From assembly GCA_008360975.2 (NCBI GenBank), contig CM039183.1, positions 12,861,762 to 12,925,761 on the forward strand: a DNA stretch of 64,000 nt, in the 5' to 3' direction. How positions within the stretch are numbered: position 1 is the stretch's first letter; every line of letters starts with the position of its first letter. The position numbers and the translations under genes were made by a program. Of this stretch, positions 49,263-63,046 are shown piece after piece. The notes below the pieces were generated by a model, which saw nothing but the letters and a program-made list of their open reading frames with translations, did not search any database and was not told the DNA's origin. This stretch comes from Lichenostomus cassidix. Its lineage: Eukaryota > Chordata > Aves > Passeriformes > Meliphagidae.

Positions 49263-52200
49263 TGCCAGCTGTTCCTGGAAGTCAGGACTTTAGCAAAGTT
49301 TTGCTGTTGCCGTCTAAAAGTGGTATGAAGCAAAAAAATCAGCAAAAATCAGCACAGTCAGTAAGAGTCAAGCAGGACTCAGTAGAAATAATACAGGCGT
49401 GCAGAACTGAACCGATAACATTGGCCTGCCTGTTCTCAAAGGATACTCTACAGGGCAAGTCTCTGTTGCATCCATTTGAACACTGGCTTAGGATTCTTCA
49501 TACAAGATGAGCTAAAAATGCTCATAAATTCTTGGCTAGAATGAAAAATGAGCTCCCCCAAACACCCCAGGCTCTGGGGACAAGACGATCCGGAGAATTT
49601 CGATAGGGATCAGGAGTAATACATTATCATGTAGACATCCCAAGGCATGTATTTCTTTACAGCACTTAATGCATCTTTCAGCATTTGTCACAATCTTTTG
49701 CAACTATGGCCTTTTTTTTTCACTCCAATTCGTATCAGTAAATCATCGTTTTATCAGAGTATAAAAGTGACAATTTTGCTTTTACTGCCAGATATAGCAA
49801 AAATTATATACAAAATAATGCTTTTCCAATTCACTCATATTTTCCCCACTGTACTATTGCAATTCTTCTGCTTTTGTGCTTTATGGAAATTGAAAAAAGA
49901 AATCAACATATGCTGCAAGCTTGTGTCGTGCTGTGTTGTTTTAGTGAGTTTCAGCAAGCAAACATTAAAGTCTTTGTGTCAAGAGATGATCCTTATGTTT
50001 AATTTCAAGCTGATCACAAGGCCAATAGGGTTGCAGAGGGGTTTCAAAAGCTTTCCCTGTAAAATCTAGAGTAAGAACAGTTCTTCCACAACCAATGGCC
50101 GAGCAAAAATATTATCCAACAATCATATAAAACTCAGGGGATTAATTTACTTTTAGACATCATGGGCCCTGAAGGACTCATTTGCTAACTAGCTCATGGA
50201 AATTATTAATGCTAGAGGTCATGTGATCTTTACATTAAATGTCAAGGAAATTATTTCCTGGGAATCTCATTAGCACAAAGCAAAATAGTACACAATGTAA
50301 ACACCCACATTTTCCTGTCCAGGCTTTCATTATTTTTTTACTTATTTATTTAAATTGGATAGTTTTAGTCCATATAAAAATGTGAATTAATATTTAGTTT
50401 TACAAGGCACTTTATTACCATACTTGCAGACTATTTCATAGAAAAACAAGTAGACAATTCAAATGGCTGCTAATCTGCTAAGCCTTGCTGACCCACTCAA
50501 AAGACAGGGAAGAAAACATGAGAGGCTCCCTATCCCACATAGAAGAACTGTACCAATTTATTTCAGCCTCACAAGACTTTTGAAAGTAATTCCATAGTTC
50601 AGACAACTCCTTTAAGGAGAAGCCACAGGGAACTGCAGTCATGCCAGGCATCCAGGTGCTTCACTGTGTGCAGCGCACAGTGTTATAAATGGCCCTTTTT
50701 AGAGCTGGAAAGTCAAGAACTCCAAAGTTATGAAATAGTGGAGTGAAGTCTGGAGTGCCAGTTTCATCTGAACCCTTTGTTTGGGTGTATATGAGATACT
50801 CTTTAATTACATGAGCACACACTGGTTTTCCAACAGAATGCCTGCCTCAGGGCACAATATGGATGTGGCTCACTTACTGAGCAAGTAGTCAATATTTTGT
50901 GCTTGCCTTGTTTGAAGTGCTTTATTTACTGCATCAAATCCAGCCCTGAAAACTGACATTGCTTTCCCCACAGTTATTTCTGTGGTGCCTTTCAGTATAA
51001 CATCCCAGAATCACAAAACTCAGACTCACAGAATATTCTGATTGCTTCATAAATATTAATTCTATCATTTTCACAATGCATCTGAAAAACGAGCAGATAG
51101 TATTTACAGACACACATCTGAACCCAGGAGGAACCTTATAATTTGCAAATCGTGTCACCACAGTTCTGATAAATTAGGGGAAGCAAGATTTGCAGGAGAA
51201 ACTGCTATCCCAGGACCAGACACCTACCAATTTGCTGCTCCTTCTTGTCCCTCTAGAGTGAGCATTGTGATATCTCCTCCTGCCCTGTGCTTTTACCTAG
51301 CTGTGTCCGATTCCCTCCTGCTGTCCTAAGTTCCTTTTTCCAGTTTAGCTTTCTTCCCCATCTTTAATTCCTCTTTCTGTCTCTTGCTTCAGTTCATGGA
51401 TTGTGGAGTTTTGTCCTTGTTCTTCCTTTGTGCCTGGACTTTGAACCTTCCTCCCACTTCTGGCTATTTTCGGTGTCCTTCATATTTAGTTTCTCAACTA
51501 ATCATTTCTTGGTGAGCATCATGTCTGCACTCAGCCTCACCAGCAGCTCCACCCCAGCTGCTGCATCACTCCTGTAAGTGCAGCAGTTATGGAAATCAGT
51601 TGTTTTCTCACATGGATGCACCTAGTGAAGCCTACAATCAATGTTCATTTCTAGAAAAAAACTGTTTAAGAGCTAGACCCACTGTGAGACTCAGGGAGAT
51701 ATTATTGGAATGTGAGTCTTCAGTTCCAGCACAGGCACAATCTACTAAATGGGCTTTAACTGTGCTGAAATCAAATGGGCAAACAAAATCTTCCCCAGGC
51801 TAAGGACCGCCAGTGTGGTGGGTTTCTCTGAATGGCCCTGACAAAGGATTCTGTATCCTGAGCAAGTGCCTGGGCTCTATCTTAAACAGAGAGGCCATGG
51901 AAATCATGGTGTAGTTGTTATCCCTAAAAGACTAGAGTTTTTTATGGTGTAGTGAGACAAAGCGAGAGTAAAGCAAATCTGTTCAGGAGGAAAGTAAGCA
52001 GTGATTGCATTACAAGAAAGATTAGGTGGTTCTGGAAAATATTAAAGAAATACCAGAACTCACTTCTAATTCCTTTCTCTTCATTACAGCTGAAAAGTAA
52101 AACACAGTTATGTTATCTCAATCAGCTTATATTATATATCTTGAAAATCAAGTGCCTATCAATTCTGTGCACAGCAGTTTTTAAAGCTGCAGAAGATTCA

Positions 52201-54755
52201 TAAATTGTTTTTCTCTTGGAACAATTCTTTCTAAATCTGAAAAAGTAAACCAAAAAATTACATGTCTTCTCCTGGAAATTCCCTTCACATGAATAACCCT
52301 ATTAAGCAATGATGAAAATTTCACATAATGCAAAATTTCACATCACTGGGCTTTGCCCTTATTTTCCACCCTACTAAAACCACCATTTCGTTGGGGGTTG
52401 TATTTCAAAGTAATTTTTCTTCTCTTCGTGCTTTTTTTTCTGGCATAAATTCTCCCATGCTTAGGATATGGATTTATAACTCTAAACTTGAGACTAACTT
52501 TTGGCATTAGTAGGGCTTCTGATGCTATCTCACATGAACAAAAATTAATGAAGACACAAGTGCAAAGTGTATTTCAAAAGTGGTTGATTCCACCAGCTAT
52601 TTACAGGTGTGATAACAAAAATTGTTCTCCTTTTGTCTTTTAATATACTAGGGTCTTGATGAAAGTTATCCCTGCACTGCTGGAAATTTTCATGGTCCTA
52701 AATTAATCATTAATTGCTGAAGTTGAAAGTGACAGCCTTCCTTAGGCAGCCTCCAAATTAATAGAGGCACCTTGAACACAAGAAGAAACTCACAAATTAC
52801 AGTCACAGTCTCATGGGTGCATAGATGTTATTGTCAGTAAACACTCAGAAATTTTGCTTTTTTAAAAAGAATGGCTCCAATAAGTCAAGAATTTGAGGCA
52901 TATGTCAGCTTATCTCTAGGTGACCACATTATGAGTACATATTTTTTTTATGATTATCTCTCCACCAATATGTGGAAGTATACACAAATTCCTCACAAAT
53001 ACCTTTATACAGAATTTATTTGGATTCAAGAGGAAAACGGTCGCTTGAGTACGACACAGTAAAAAATGCAAGTATTAAGAAAATACTTGTTCTTTGTGAG
53101 TTATTATGCTTGTTTTACATGGCATAACTCAATAATGAATCACTACAGAGTACTGATCACATCTATTTACCATATTCATATACACTCATCAAATTATATT
53201 TCAATTTGATCTAATTAAAATGTTTCACATTATTATGCTTTTTAAAAATGGTGTCAAGATGAAAACTACCAATTATTAATGTCAAATCTAGTCTCCAGAT
53301 CATTTCCAAGTTTTTTTCTGAACCATTTTCTGTGGAGCTTCAGTAATTTTTTTTACTTTGATCCCCATAAAAATAATTTTTCCAACTCAAATGGGAAACT
53401 TACTGTACTAACATTTTCAGGGTGTAATTCCCAGCAGCCTGCAGAGCAACACCAGTAATGATAGAAGCATCAAATATTAAATACGTGCAAGAGTAGTAAA
53501 AGGATTGCATGCACAGGGAAATCCACAGTTCCAGGTAATATCAGAAATTAAGGTAAGAAGATAGCAAGCTGCTGGATGACAGCAATGCCTGGCAACTTTG
53601 GAAATAACTGGAGACTTAAAAATTTCTTGAGAACACACCATGAGACATATCAGATTTTAAAGTTCTGTGGGCTTCTCACCCTCAACTTCGGGCACTCCAT
53701 GTGTTCAAAACAGAACCACAGTCTCAATGTGAAAAACACTGTTTATGCATTCAATCTTCATGAAATTGGTTTGCAGTTTGATGGGCTGAGACAAAGGCAA
53801 AGACTGTGGATAGCCAGTGTCTTCCCAAAAGATGAAAATGGATTAATGAGTTCAGCTAGTGTATTAACTTTGAAAAAAATACTATATAAGTTGTGTTGTT
53901 AAAAAGGATCCCTCTTGCTCCCGTGGGAAAAGCTCATGATGATCAGCAAGGACAACTAAGCCAAGGAGATTCACAGTAGAAGGAGAAAATGTTAAAATAT
54001 GCTGGGAGAAGAAGAAATTGTCATAATCATGCCCAGCTGAGGGGAGTTTATTGTCGGAGAAGGGAAGTGAATCAAAAGTTTTTAGTTTACATATTATAAA
54101 AAGGGGATTATGTATGTATTAGAAAGCCACACAAAATTTAAGCAAGAAATGCCATATTTTTTTTTTTTAATATTGGAAAAAATAGAGTCATTTCCACAGT
54201 GAGGCCATATTCATTTCATTTCACAGTGTCTTTAATTGAAAAAAACAATAGTTCCCTACAGGTGGAGTTGTCACTTATAGAGCTGACGTGAGATGGAAAG
54301 GGGATTTTATGGTTACCTACTGAGGCTCTTACGAAGGAATGGGGCAAGCAGAAGGGCCATAATAGCTTCTTACTATCCTTTAAAAAGTGTGATCTGACTG
54401 TGAAAAGGTTTGAAAAAACCTTCACAGGGAGCACTTCTGAGTGCTGCCAATCTGAAGAAGCAACAGTGACAGATCATTGACAGTAATACTTTATAAACTC
54501 TTCTGTGGTCTTGCAGCCAGAGAAGGAGAAAGTGATATACAGGAACAGCAGCAATAAAAGGGAATTTTATTTTCTAACCATTGCCATTTATAAAGGATGC
54601 TTGCAGAACTTTAGCCAGCCTCACCCTTCCCCTTGCATTTATCTCCCCAGAAACAGGATGCAAGGTCATAAAACAATACGCACGATTCCCTTTAGGAGGG
54701 CAGATCTATCTGCCTCTTGAAACCAGACCATCGATTTCATAACGTGCAGCTTTTA
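49263..54755. other. Non-coding sequence, nothing recognised
   Basis: This includes the longest open frame of the window (140 codons, plus, 49647-50069), which is rich in F, L, I and K and has no domain or signal. A pyrimidine-rich patch at 51240-51480 is notable only for composition. Confidence 0.5.
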
Positions 54756-54759
54756 ACAT

Positions 54760-55130
54760 GCTAGAGGAGCTAACAGCTTGGGACAGCTCGGTTGTGTGCT
54801 CCAGATTGCACCCTGCCACCGTCGCCTCCCTGCACGCTTGTCCCCACGGAACGCGCGGCCACCGCGGCTCTCCTGAAGGCTCTCAGACATCAGCCAGCCT
54901 CATCAAGGGAAGTGTGAAATCACAACAAAGCCAGCTCGTCCCGTTTTGCAGATGGTGAGCTGCCAGAAGGGATCAGCCCAGACTTTAATTGCGAGGCTGA
55001 TGAGGAAGGCAGGCAAGATGGGGAGGTACGTGCTGTGGTGTGGGCAGAGCGTTACATAACGGCGAGGCTGTTGCGCACGTGGTGCGCAATGAATCAGCAC
55101 GCGCCAAAAAAATGGCACCAGCAATGGCTT
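54760..55130. promoter_or_regulatory. CpG-dense patch with clustered bZIP-like motifs
   Basis: This is the only clear CpG cluster in the window. Several CpGs fall in 54815-54870 (around 'ggaacgcgcggccaccgcgg') and again in 55025-55105. Within 50 bp lie GTTACATAAC (55051-55060, one base from the PAR-bZIP/NFIL3 palindrome RTTAYGTAAY), TTGCGCAC-GTG-GTGCGCAA (55071-55089, a perfect inverted repeat with C/EBP-like TTGCGCAA half-sites and an embedded CACGTG E-box), and TGAATCAGCA (55090-55099, a MAF/NF-E2-like half-site). Retained CpGs in otherwise CpG-poor DNA suggest an unmethylated element such as an enhancer or a small promoter. No associated gene start can be seen. Motif calls are by eye. Confidence 0.4.
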
Positions 55131-58100
55131 TCAACACCCCAGAAACAGAGGGGTTTAATACCCTGACTGTTTGCAAACTTCTTTCAGTCTGGTCAAGAAT
55201 CTGGTAATTATTTAAAAGTTAAAAGAAACTTTCTTTTTTTTAGCTCATCCCAGGAAGGTGCAGCATTAACCAGATGCAAAAATATATACATAAATTCATA
55301 TACTCATGTTCATGTGTTGTTAACACTCACATGCTAGACACTCATGAACGCATTCTTCTGTAGGAACACAGACTGGCTTTCTTTTCTTTAGTAATAGAAT
55401 TTACCCTAAGGCAAGGAAATGTTCTCTGTTACTCCAAGAAAATTTCAAAGAAGAAATTACAACCTGTGGAACTGCGTACTTCTAATAATTGTCTTACTTT
55501 TCTACATGGGCAAATAGTGGCAAAGTCGTGCTTATGCCTCCCTGGAGTGAGGATATATCCCTGGGTCTCTGTGTTTCTTTAATGATGAAAGAATTACAGA
55601 AATATGATACCAGCTGCCTGTCATTGGAACAGGCAGAAAGGAAGTCAATAAGCACTGAGATGGTTGACTGCAATATAAAATCCATACTTGACTGAAGACA
55701 TGTCCAAAAGTGCCTGAAGTATCATGACCTTGTTGTCTGCGTTGTAAAAATCAGCTTCTCAATCTCAGTGCCAGGAAATCAAAGTTTTCATCATCTAATG
55801 AAAGGATGCCAACCTGTGAATCAAAACGTGTAAGGAAGTGGTAGCAGGCACCAGGCACTGAGCTGTCTCCATATGGGTTCTGTTACACGGGTTTTCTATT
55901 TCTATAATGTAGAAGGAAGGAACTCATGCACAGCTATTTATAAGTGCCACTAATTTAAGTGATTGTTTTTTGTATCCTAGCTTCAGAATTAAACACACCC
56001 CCAAAAAAAAAAAAATCCATGAAATAAGTAACCTAGATCATGCGAAATATTTTGTACCAAAACACATTACTTGAAAAACAGCAGAGGAAGTGAAATACTC
56101 AAAATGTGTGATACAGAAAGGAGATTAATTCCACATAGAATAAATGTCATGCATTTCCAAAAAGAATTTGTGTCTTTAAGAAGACAGACTATAAGTTTAT
56201 AACAAGTGAAAAATTACATACTTATTTAAGAACATTGACCTACCCATGTGAGGTCTGGTAAATCTTAACCAATACCCATTTTTAAAAACCTGATCTGTTA
56301 TAACTGTTTCTTTTTTCCACGTATAAAAGGAAAGAATAATTCTTTCTGGGAAGTACTTGACTGAGAATTCAGCACCATCCCCTGAGAAAATTTAGGCATT
56401 ATTTTTTATTCAAACGATTTACAAATTTGATCTGAGTCTAAGGTAACAGAATAAATAAAAATAATAGAAATATTGGAATACATCTTTTTCTTTGCTGCTT
56501 TTTGGAAATTTGAACATAGGACAGGACATCATCATCCCCATGCTTAAAGAGGTACCTGAGAGGCAAAACTCCTTTTTTCTTTTTTTATTTTTTGGCCAGT
56601 GTTCATTCTGTGCTTGAGGTAAACCTTGAGATCTCACTGTCGTACATTTATCACTGTCATAGATTGCAATATTTTTTGAATCTGAAAAGTGCCTCAAAGC
56701 CTACTTAATATCAGAAAATAATATTCTGTTCCCTGGAACAAAAGTACTCCTTTATTATTTCAATAAAAAGAAGAATATCGTCTCTTCTCACAAAGATGTG
56801 GAATGCATTTCAAAATTTGCCTTGTATTAGACAATACCTGTAGTTCCAGGGGGCAGTATAAGGGGTTTCATGGTGACTGAAAGCTAGAGTCCACTTGGAC
56901 TTTCCACTTGCAAGTTCTGACCACAATTCTACAATAGAGGAAAAGCAAAGAGTAGAAAATAACTATTCATATGTTTTCAGTTGTGTGCATTTCCCAGACT
57001 TAATTTTATTTTTCTCCTGGAATGCACAGATGGACGGATGGATAATTAGCTGGCCTGATTTCATTATGAAACACTATAAAATTCACTTTGTAAAATTCTT
57101 ATACCTTAGTTCCTCTGCATGCTTGACAAGGAGGAAAAAGGTTTCTGCACTACTATTTATGTTTCTTAGATATATTTCACGGTTGTCTATTTGAGTTGAA
57201 TCTTCTGTGACTAGCAGCAACCATGGATTATTAACAAGGAATAAAAATAGAGTTTGAAATCAAACTCTGGCAAATCGTCAATGGAAAAACTTGAAAAAAA
57301 AATTTAATTGTTTCAAAACCAGGTGAAAGTATAGAGGTTTCATCTAAAAGTTTTTACTGTATGCAGACACACTGAAAAAAGGCAGTTGCTTTTCTTTTTG
57401 CAGCTAATGCAAACAAAGAATTCACAAGGACAGTGAGCCTCACCGAGTGAGGTGATGCCATGCTTTGCACACTGCATGCTAAATTTTGAACAGAAGCTGC
57501 TCCCCATGAGGGATGCAAACACCAATGCTCCAGACATGACCATTTGTGCAGGATTGTTGACTTAATGCACTGGGCTTGCTGACTGCTGGATAAAGCTCTT
57601 AGCAAGTAGGCAGGATCTACAGAGAAGAGGTCATGAAATACAGAATGAAGATTTTCCTGCAACATTGCTCTTAATTCCTGGGGAAAAGCTGGAGCTATGC
57701 AAAATAGCAATATCAGTTGGGATATGTTTGTGACTACAGTTGAAAAGCAGGCTGTAAAAGCAGCCACTCAAAGTGATTCCAGTCGAATCTGTCCATAAAT
57801 TTCCCCCTAAATTTAGGAATAACCCCTTATTAGATGAAGTAGACAAATAAGCATATAATGAGAATGACAGCACTGAAAGAAAAAGCTGCCTGTCAGCAGT
57901 CTACATTGATCAGAAGGACAGCTCAATCAAAGATTTAGAAGATGAGACTATGATTTATTTTGTCCTCATTTTTCAGCCTCAATTCTTTTCCACAGTGTAT
58001 CATTGAAAATAACTATGATTCATAATTAGCTTTTGATTACATTACCAGATAGGATAATTAAAATATCAGGATGCATCCCTCTTTATAGAGTTTTTCAAAT

Positions 58101-61100
58101 CATGCTGTGACATTCTCTGGCTATCCAGAAATTTTTCTTTGCTTTCTCAGTATCAGTCCATGCTTGTTGATTGCCATAATTCTGACCAGGAAGAAATCAC
58201 CTACTTTTTGGAAAGAAAGTCACATTTAACCTAAGGTTTGTACACACATGCAGGGTCTTATTTGGAAGATTCTAAGTTTAAACCTAGGATGAGTTACTTA
58301 GTGTGCATTATTCTCTGAGACACAGGAAGTGTTGACTCACCTGCAGTGTACCTGCAAGCAGGTGAGCAACCAACCACCCCATAACCCCTGCACCTCACCA
58401 CTTCTAACCTCTTTGGGGTGATAAAACAGTAACAACAAAAATTTTGAGCAAAGGAAGAGGAAAGCATGCTGGAAAACATTCTCTGCCACCCCCAGCTGCC
58501 ATCTCCTCCCTTCTTTCCCTCTCTTTAACTGATCACAGTTCTGCTATAAAACCAGAAAGTAGTTGCAGAAGTGATGGAAGGTAATAAAGTAAATGCTCAG
58601 CCAGGTATCACTGTGGAAGGAGCATGGTACCTGCAATAGAACTGAATGAACAGATTGAATAAATGCTAAAAACAAAAATAATCCACTTACAGAGTATCTT
58701 ACAGTCAAGAAAAACCTTACTGTCCCCTGCCACAGCTGCAGAATGTTTGACCTCCCTGAATATCCTACTTCAATAGGCAATGAAATGGTTTTAAAGAGAC
58801 CTGATTGTCTAACTTCTTTTAAATTCCTAGGGACACCACTTAAAAGATAGGAGCTCCAGAAAAAAAAGAATAAATGTGATATGAAGCAGGTTTCTGAAAT
58901 TCCTATGACCAACCTATTTCAGGGACTGCAGTGACAATAAATGTGAGTGAAGAAGTGATGAAAACTACATTTCTCCTTATCTTCATGCAGAGCACTGATA
59001 ATATTCACATCTGATTATAGCTCCAGGAATATATCTACAGTATCTATACCAGTGTACAGGAACTGGGCTGCAGGGACAAGAGTCAATGGAAGATTAAGGC
59101 ATTTAAAAGAGGAAATGGTTTCATTTTAATTTAACATGTTTGTTTGCTCCCATTCAAAGCTGTTTTACTGACAAATGAGGACTTCCTTGTTGCTGAACTA
59201 TTTATTTCCCAGTTCACAATAGATAAGGCTTAGCTCACACAAGTGTTAGGGAGTCACTGCTTGTATATATCAAGGGGAAAACAGACTTCATAGGATGGAT
59301 TTACATACTTTATTTAGCATTAGCATACACTGGGACCACTGAGGATGACTATGCATACAATGCATTGCATAAAATTAATTAATCTGAGAACAGATGTGTA
59401 TTTTCTCAAACCTGGGTACCAGCCCAGTAGATTACTAGCACTGGTGTAATGTCTGACGTTGCATATTTGCAACCATTAGTGAAACAGCCTTTACAGAAGC
59501 CATGGATAAGCATTTTCAATGTTACAAGCGTGACAAATCGCATTTAAAGGTAAAATAAATAAAATAAAAGGCATCATTTCTCATTCAGAAAATATCTGAT
59601 CTCTAAGGTTCTTTCTTTCAGTAAATTCCATGTTAGTAGAAACTCAGATGAATTCAGGGGAATCCTTGTTTTATAATTTTATATATATATAGCATTACAC
59701 ATACATCTGTGATTTGTTTGGGTGGCTCTTCAGCCCAGTTCAGCACAGTCATTCAGAATAATTCACTCTTTCTTTGAGTATCACCTGCATGTATGAATAA
59801 AAGTACCTAGCCTATAGATTAACTTTAAATTTAATATTTCTTGGTTACACAAGTTATTCAACCATCTCCATCTGACCACTTACATCACAGTAAGTACACT
59901 GATATCAATGGACTATATTTGAAAGGAACTAGGAACCATATGAGAGACCAAAAAGACACTACTGGAAGAATATTTTTTCTTCATAATAAGACTCCTTTGC
60001 ATGCCTATACGATCATTTAAGTTCCCTTCACACACTTAATAATAAATAGTTCACAGCATCACAGAGATGTGTTGGGTAAACACTGCAAGTTATGAGGCAA
60101 ATTTACTGCCTCATAAACTCACAGCCAAGTAAAGCTGTCATTTGCAAGAACAATTAAGCCATTATTCTGTTCCATGGAGAGTGTAGGATGTTCCTGAAAC
60201 CTGTAAATTCACAGAAAAGGGAAGCTGGTCATATGTTCAGAACAAATACTAGCATTTTATTAACACTGAATTCACTTGCAAGCTTCAAGCCAGCATATAT
60301 TTTCTTTGTTTACCAGGATTTACAATCTATCCACTACTCCTTACCCTGTATACTGTTAAAAGGCAAAAGAAATACAAGAGTACCCTGTGATGTTTTGTTT
60401 TTATTGTCTAGGACTAAAGTACTTCACTTGAAGTCAAGCTAGTGAGAAGTTGCTGAGAACAGAAAAAAGAAGATCAAAAAATGAGACTTTTATCTCTGAG
60501 CCATGAAAAAATCTGACATCTGGGGCTACCATAAAAATTGCTAGTGTGGCCAGAAGATTGTCCAAATATAGAGAGAGGATGATATTATAAAATGTTTCTG
60601 TTGTGTAGCATGTTTTTACTGCTCAGCCATATAAAATTGCTATAGGATCTTTAATCTTTGGGCAACCACAAGATAAAATTCCACAAAGTGTCTTCCTGAA
60701 ACACTACAATAATTGCCAGATTTTTGTGAATACTGTAGGTGTAAAAACTCCTGATTGTGTAGTTTCCAAGGAATGAAACATCCACAAAAGGGATGCATGT
60801 GCTGCATGGTGGCAGCACAAGTGATAATTTCCTTGAGAACCTGAGCCCTATATGACCTTCACATCTGGCCACAAATATTATGTATGTGTATCTCTTGCAC
60901 ACAAAAATAAACATGTTATCTTGCAATATGTTAGGCTAAAAAAAGTGTGTAAAAATTTAAATAATGAGGCTGAACTGGGTAATTGAATAGTAAAAAACCT
61001 AATTTGTAATTGAAGCAATGCTGGTTCTGTCATTTCAACTTGGAACAAGAACATGAGCCTAAACTCCTTCTCTGTCTCCACTGTCACAAAGCTGACCCAC

Positions 61101-61243
61101 ATTTCACATTTAATTAGAAGTGAGCCAACTGGACTTCCCTGCAAAGACAGCCAGGCTGAAGCTGCAGCAACAGCTCCTATCAGAGTGCTCTGCTTTTCAA
61201 CATAAATTGTTCACCAATTTTTCAACACAAACTGAACTTCTTT
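55131..61243. other. Non-coding sequence, nothing recognised
   Basis: Contains an A run at 56001-56013 and an AT run near 59681-59692. A 137-codon minus-strand frame (57354-57767) overlaps a second one (57631-57873); neither has a recognisable domain. Confidence 0.5.
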
Positions 61244-61331
61244 GAGCCACTGGGATCGTGAAGTTGAGGCCAAACTCAGGCAGAGCTCCTAAGGGCTGAG
61301 TTTGGCCTCAACTTCACGACCCCAGTGGCTC
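61244..61331. repeat. 35-bp near-perfect hairpin (inverted duplication)
   Basis: The arms at 61244-61278 and 61297-61331 are reverse complements at 34 of 35 positions (single A/C mismatch, 61255 against 61320), with an 18-nt loop. The left arm begins GAGCCACTGGGATCG and ends GGCCAAACTCA. The 12-mer AGCTCCTAAGGG occurs in the loop (61284-61295) and again just beyond the right arm (61335-61346), exactly 51 bp apart. This is the pattern expected if a 51-bp inverted copy was inserted and synthesis then resumed on the original template. A transcript would form a stable pre-miRNA-sized stem, but I recognise no known miRNA. Confidence 0.95.
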
Positions 61332-63046
61332 CTAAGCTCCTAAGGGAAACTCTGCTTCCCTTTGGTGCCACTGCAGATTTGTATTGGGGTGGGGTGGAGT
61401 TCCTTGCTCTCTGCAGGCTCTGGAAGCCACTCTGCCCAGGATCAGCTCTGCCAGTCCTGGGAAATGAACCAGAGGGAGCAGCACTGGAAAATTTCAGAGG
61501 GAAAGAGCTGGTATAGCTCATCCCCTTGAGACCACTGTTTCTGTCTGAGGAAAAGGATGACAAACCCCAAAACATACAGAGCACAAATGTAAAGCTAATG
61601 TGGAAAATTCCTCTCTAAAGTTCTATGGACAATGACACAAGATTCATGTTATAACCCAGATAAAAGGGTATGCTGTATGTTTAAAACTCTCATTACTGCC
61701 ATGGGACTCATATAAATGTACTAAAAGCCAGAATAGGCCCCTTTAAATTATTAATTGCAGTTACCTAATAATATCTCGGTGAATAAGAAGAAAAATGGTA
61801 AAAATGTACTATTAAAATCATATTAAAACAATAAAACATGTCAAGTGCGCTGTATTTCACCAAGCACTTTTCTGTACAATTTAAATCTCTGTAAAAGCAT
61901 CTTTAAGTAAAATTACACTTTTTTCCCAATTTAGTATTTATGATATTAATTTCCAGGGAGTGTATGCTTTGCTGAATGCTCATTTCTGAGCAGCACAGTG
62001 ACTCTCACAGTGGAAGCAGAGAGGTCCCAGATGTTAGATTTACCCATTGTTGACATTTCTGAGTTTTAAGAGCAAAAAGCTTGTAGGTCTGTAAATGAGC
62101 TGAGCCACTGGAAACTCTCATTCCACGGAGACAAGCCATGGCAGCAATGGGATGCTGCAGCTTTTTTGATCCCAGAGGACACAGAATATACAAAGTGTGT
62201 CAATATCTTGACTGATTGTGGCCCAAAAGGTTGTGTGCAGCTGTACAGGAATAAATGACTTAAACTGGTCTCAGGGTATGGAGCAAAATCCTAAGAGGAG
62301 GAGATGCAAACCTCACTATTTGTGCACTCGAGAACACATTTTTTCAATGAAAATTATTATATGGCCATAACTCACAGTTCTATTATAAAATTGAAGTATT
62401 TTAGGGCTTTTTCAGATTGCATGGAAACTTTTCTATGAAACATTGTTATAAATTTCTGCAAACAGAAAAAAAAAAAGGGGGAGAAAAATAGACAAAATGG
62501 CTTTAAGCATAACCTCTAAAATATGGTGCTGTAATCTACAGCTGTAAAAATTACTGGCTGGCTGTTTAAACATTTTCTGTGAATTTCACTTCTGTGCAGC
62601 TCACTAAATTCCCACTAATTAACATGCAGTTAAAAAGTGAGCAAATTGTTAATATTATTACACTCTGGGCTTTGCTCTGGAAGAAATGACACCATATATC
62701 TTTTTATGCAGTTAAAAATTCTCCAGCTGGAAAGAAAAACCTTTAAACTTATCTAAGAAATACTCTCCACCACTAAGATACTTTCTCTTTGGATATAAAG
62801 ATTTTTATTTTTACATTTTTTATTAAAATTGCTCGTTAATTTTTCATAGTTATTTTAAATGTTCTATTCAAATGAGGCAACTGCCTTTCTTAGATGTTTG
62901 TCCTTGGTGTTTTTCAAACTTCAAATTCTATGGAAAATGAAGCCTTTTTAAAAAGCCATTTCTGACAGGGTACAACTGTTTGACTTCAGATAAAGCAAAA
63001 CAAAATAAAAACCCCAACATATTCTATTTGCCTTGTCTCGTTATAG
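61332..63046. other. Non-coding sequence, some CNE-like character
   Basis: No exon or repeat family is supported. The segment around 62530-62720, with ATTA and CTAATTAA-type words, resembles conserved non-coding DNA but this was not tested. An A run lies near 62466-62476. Confidence 0.45.

Noticed and set aside
49647..50069. Longest open frame (140 codons) as a gene
   Set aside because: F/L/I/K-rich composition, no domain, no splice or promoter context; expected by chance in AT-rich DNA of this length.
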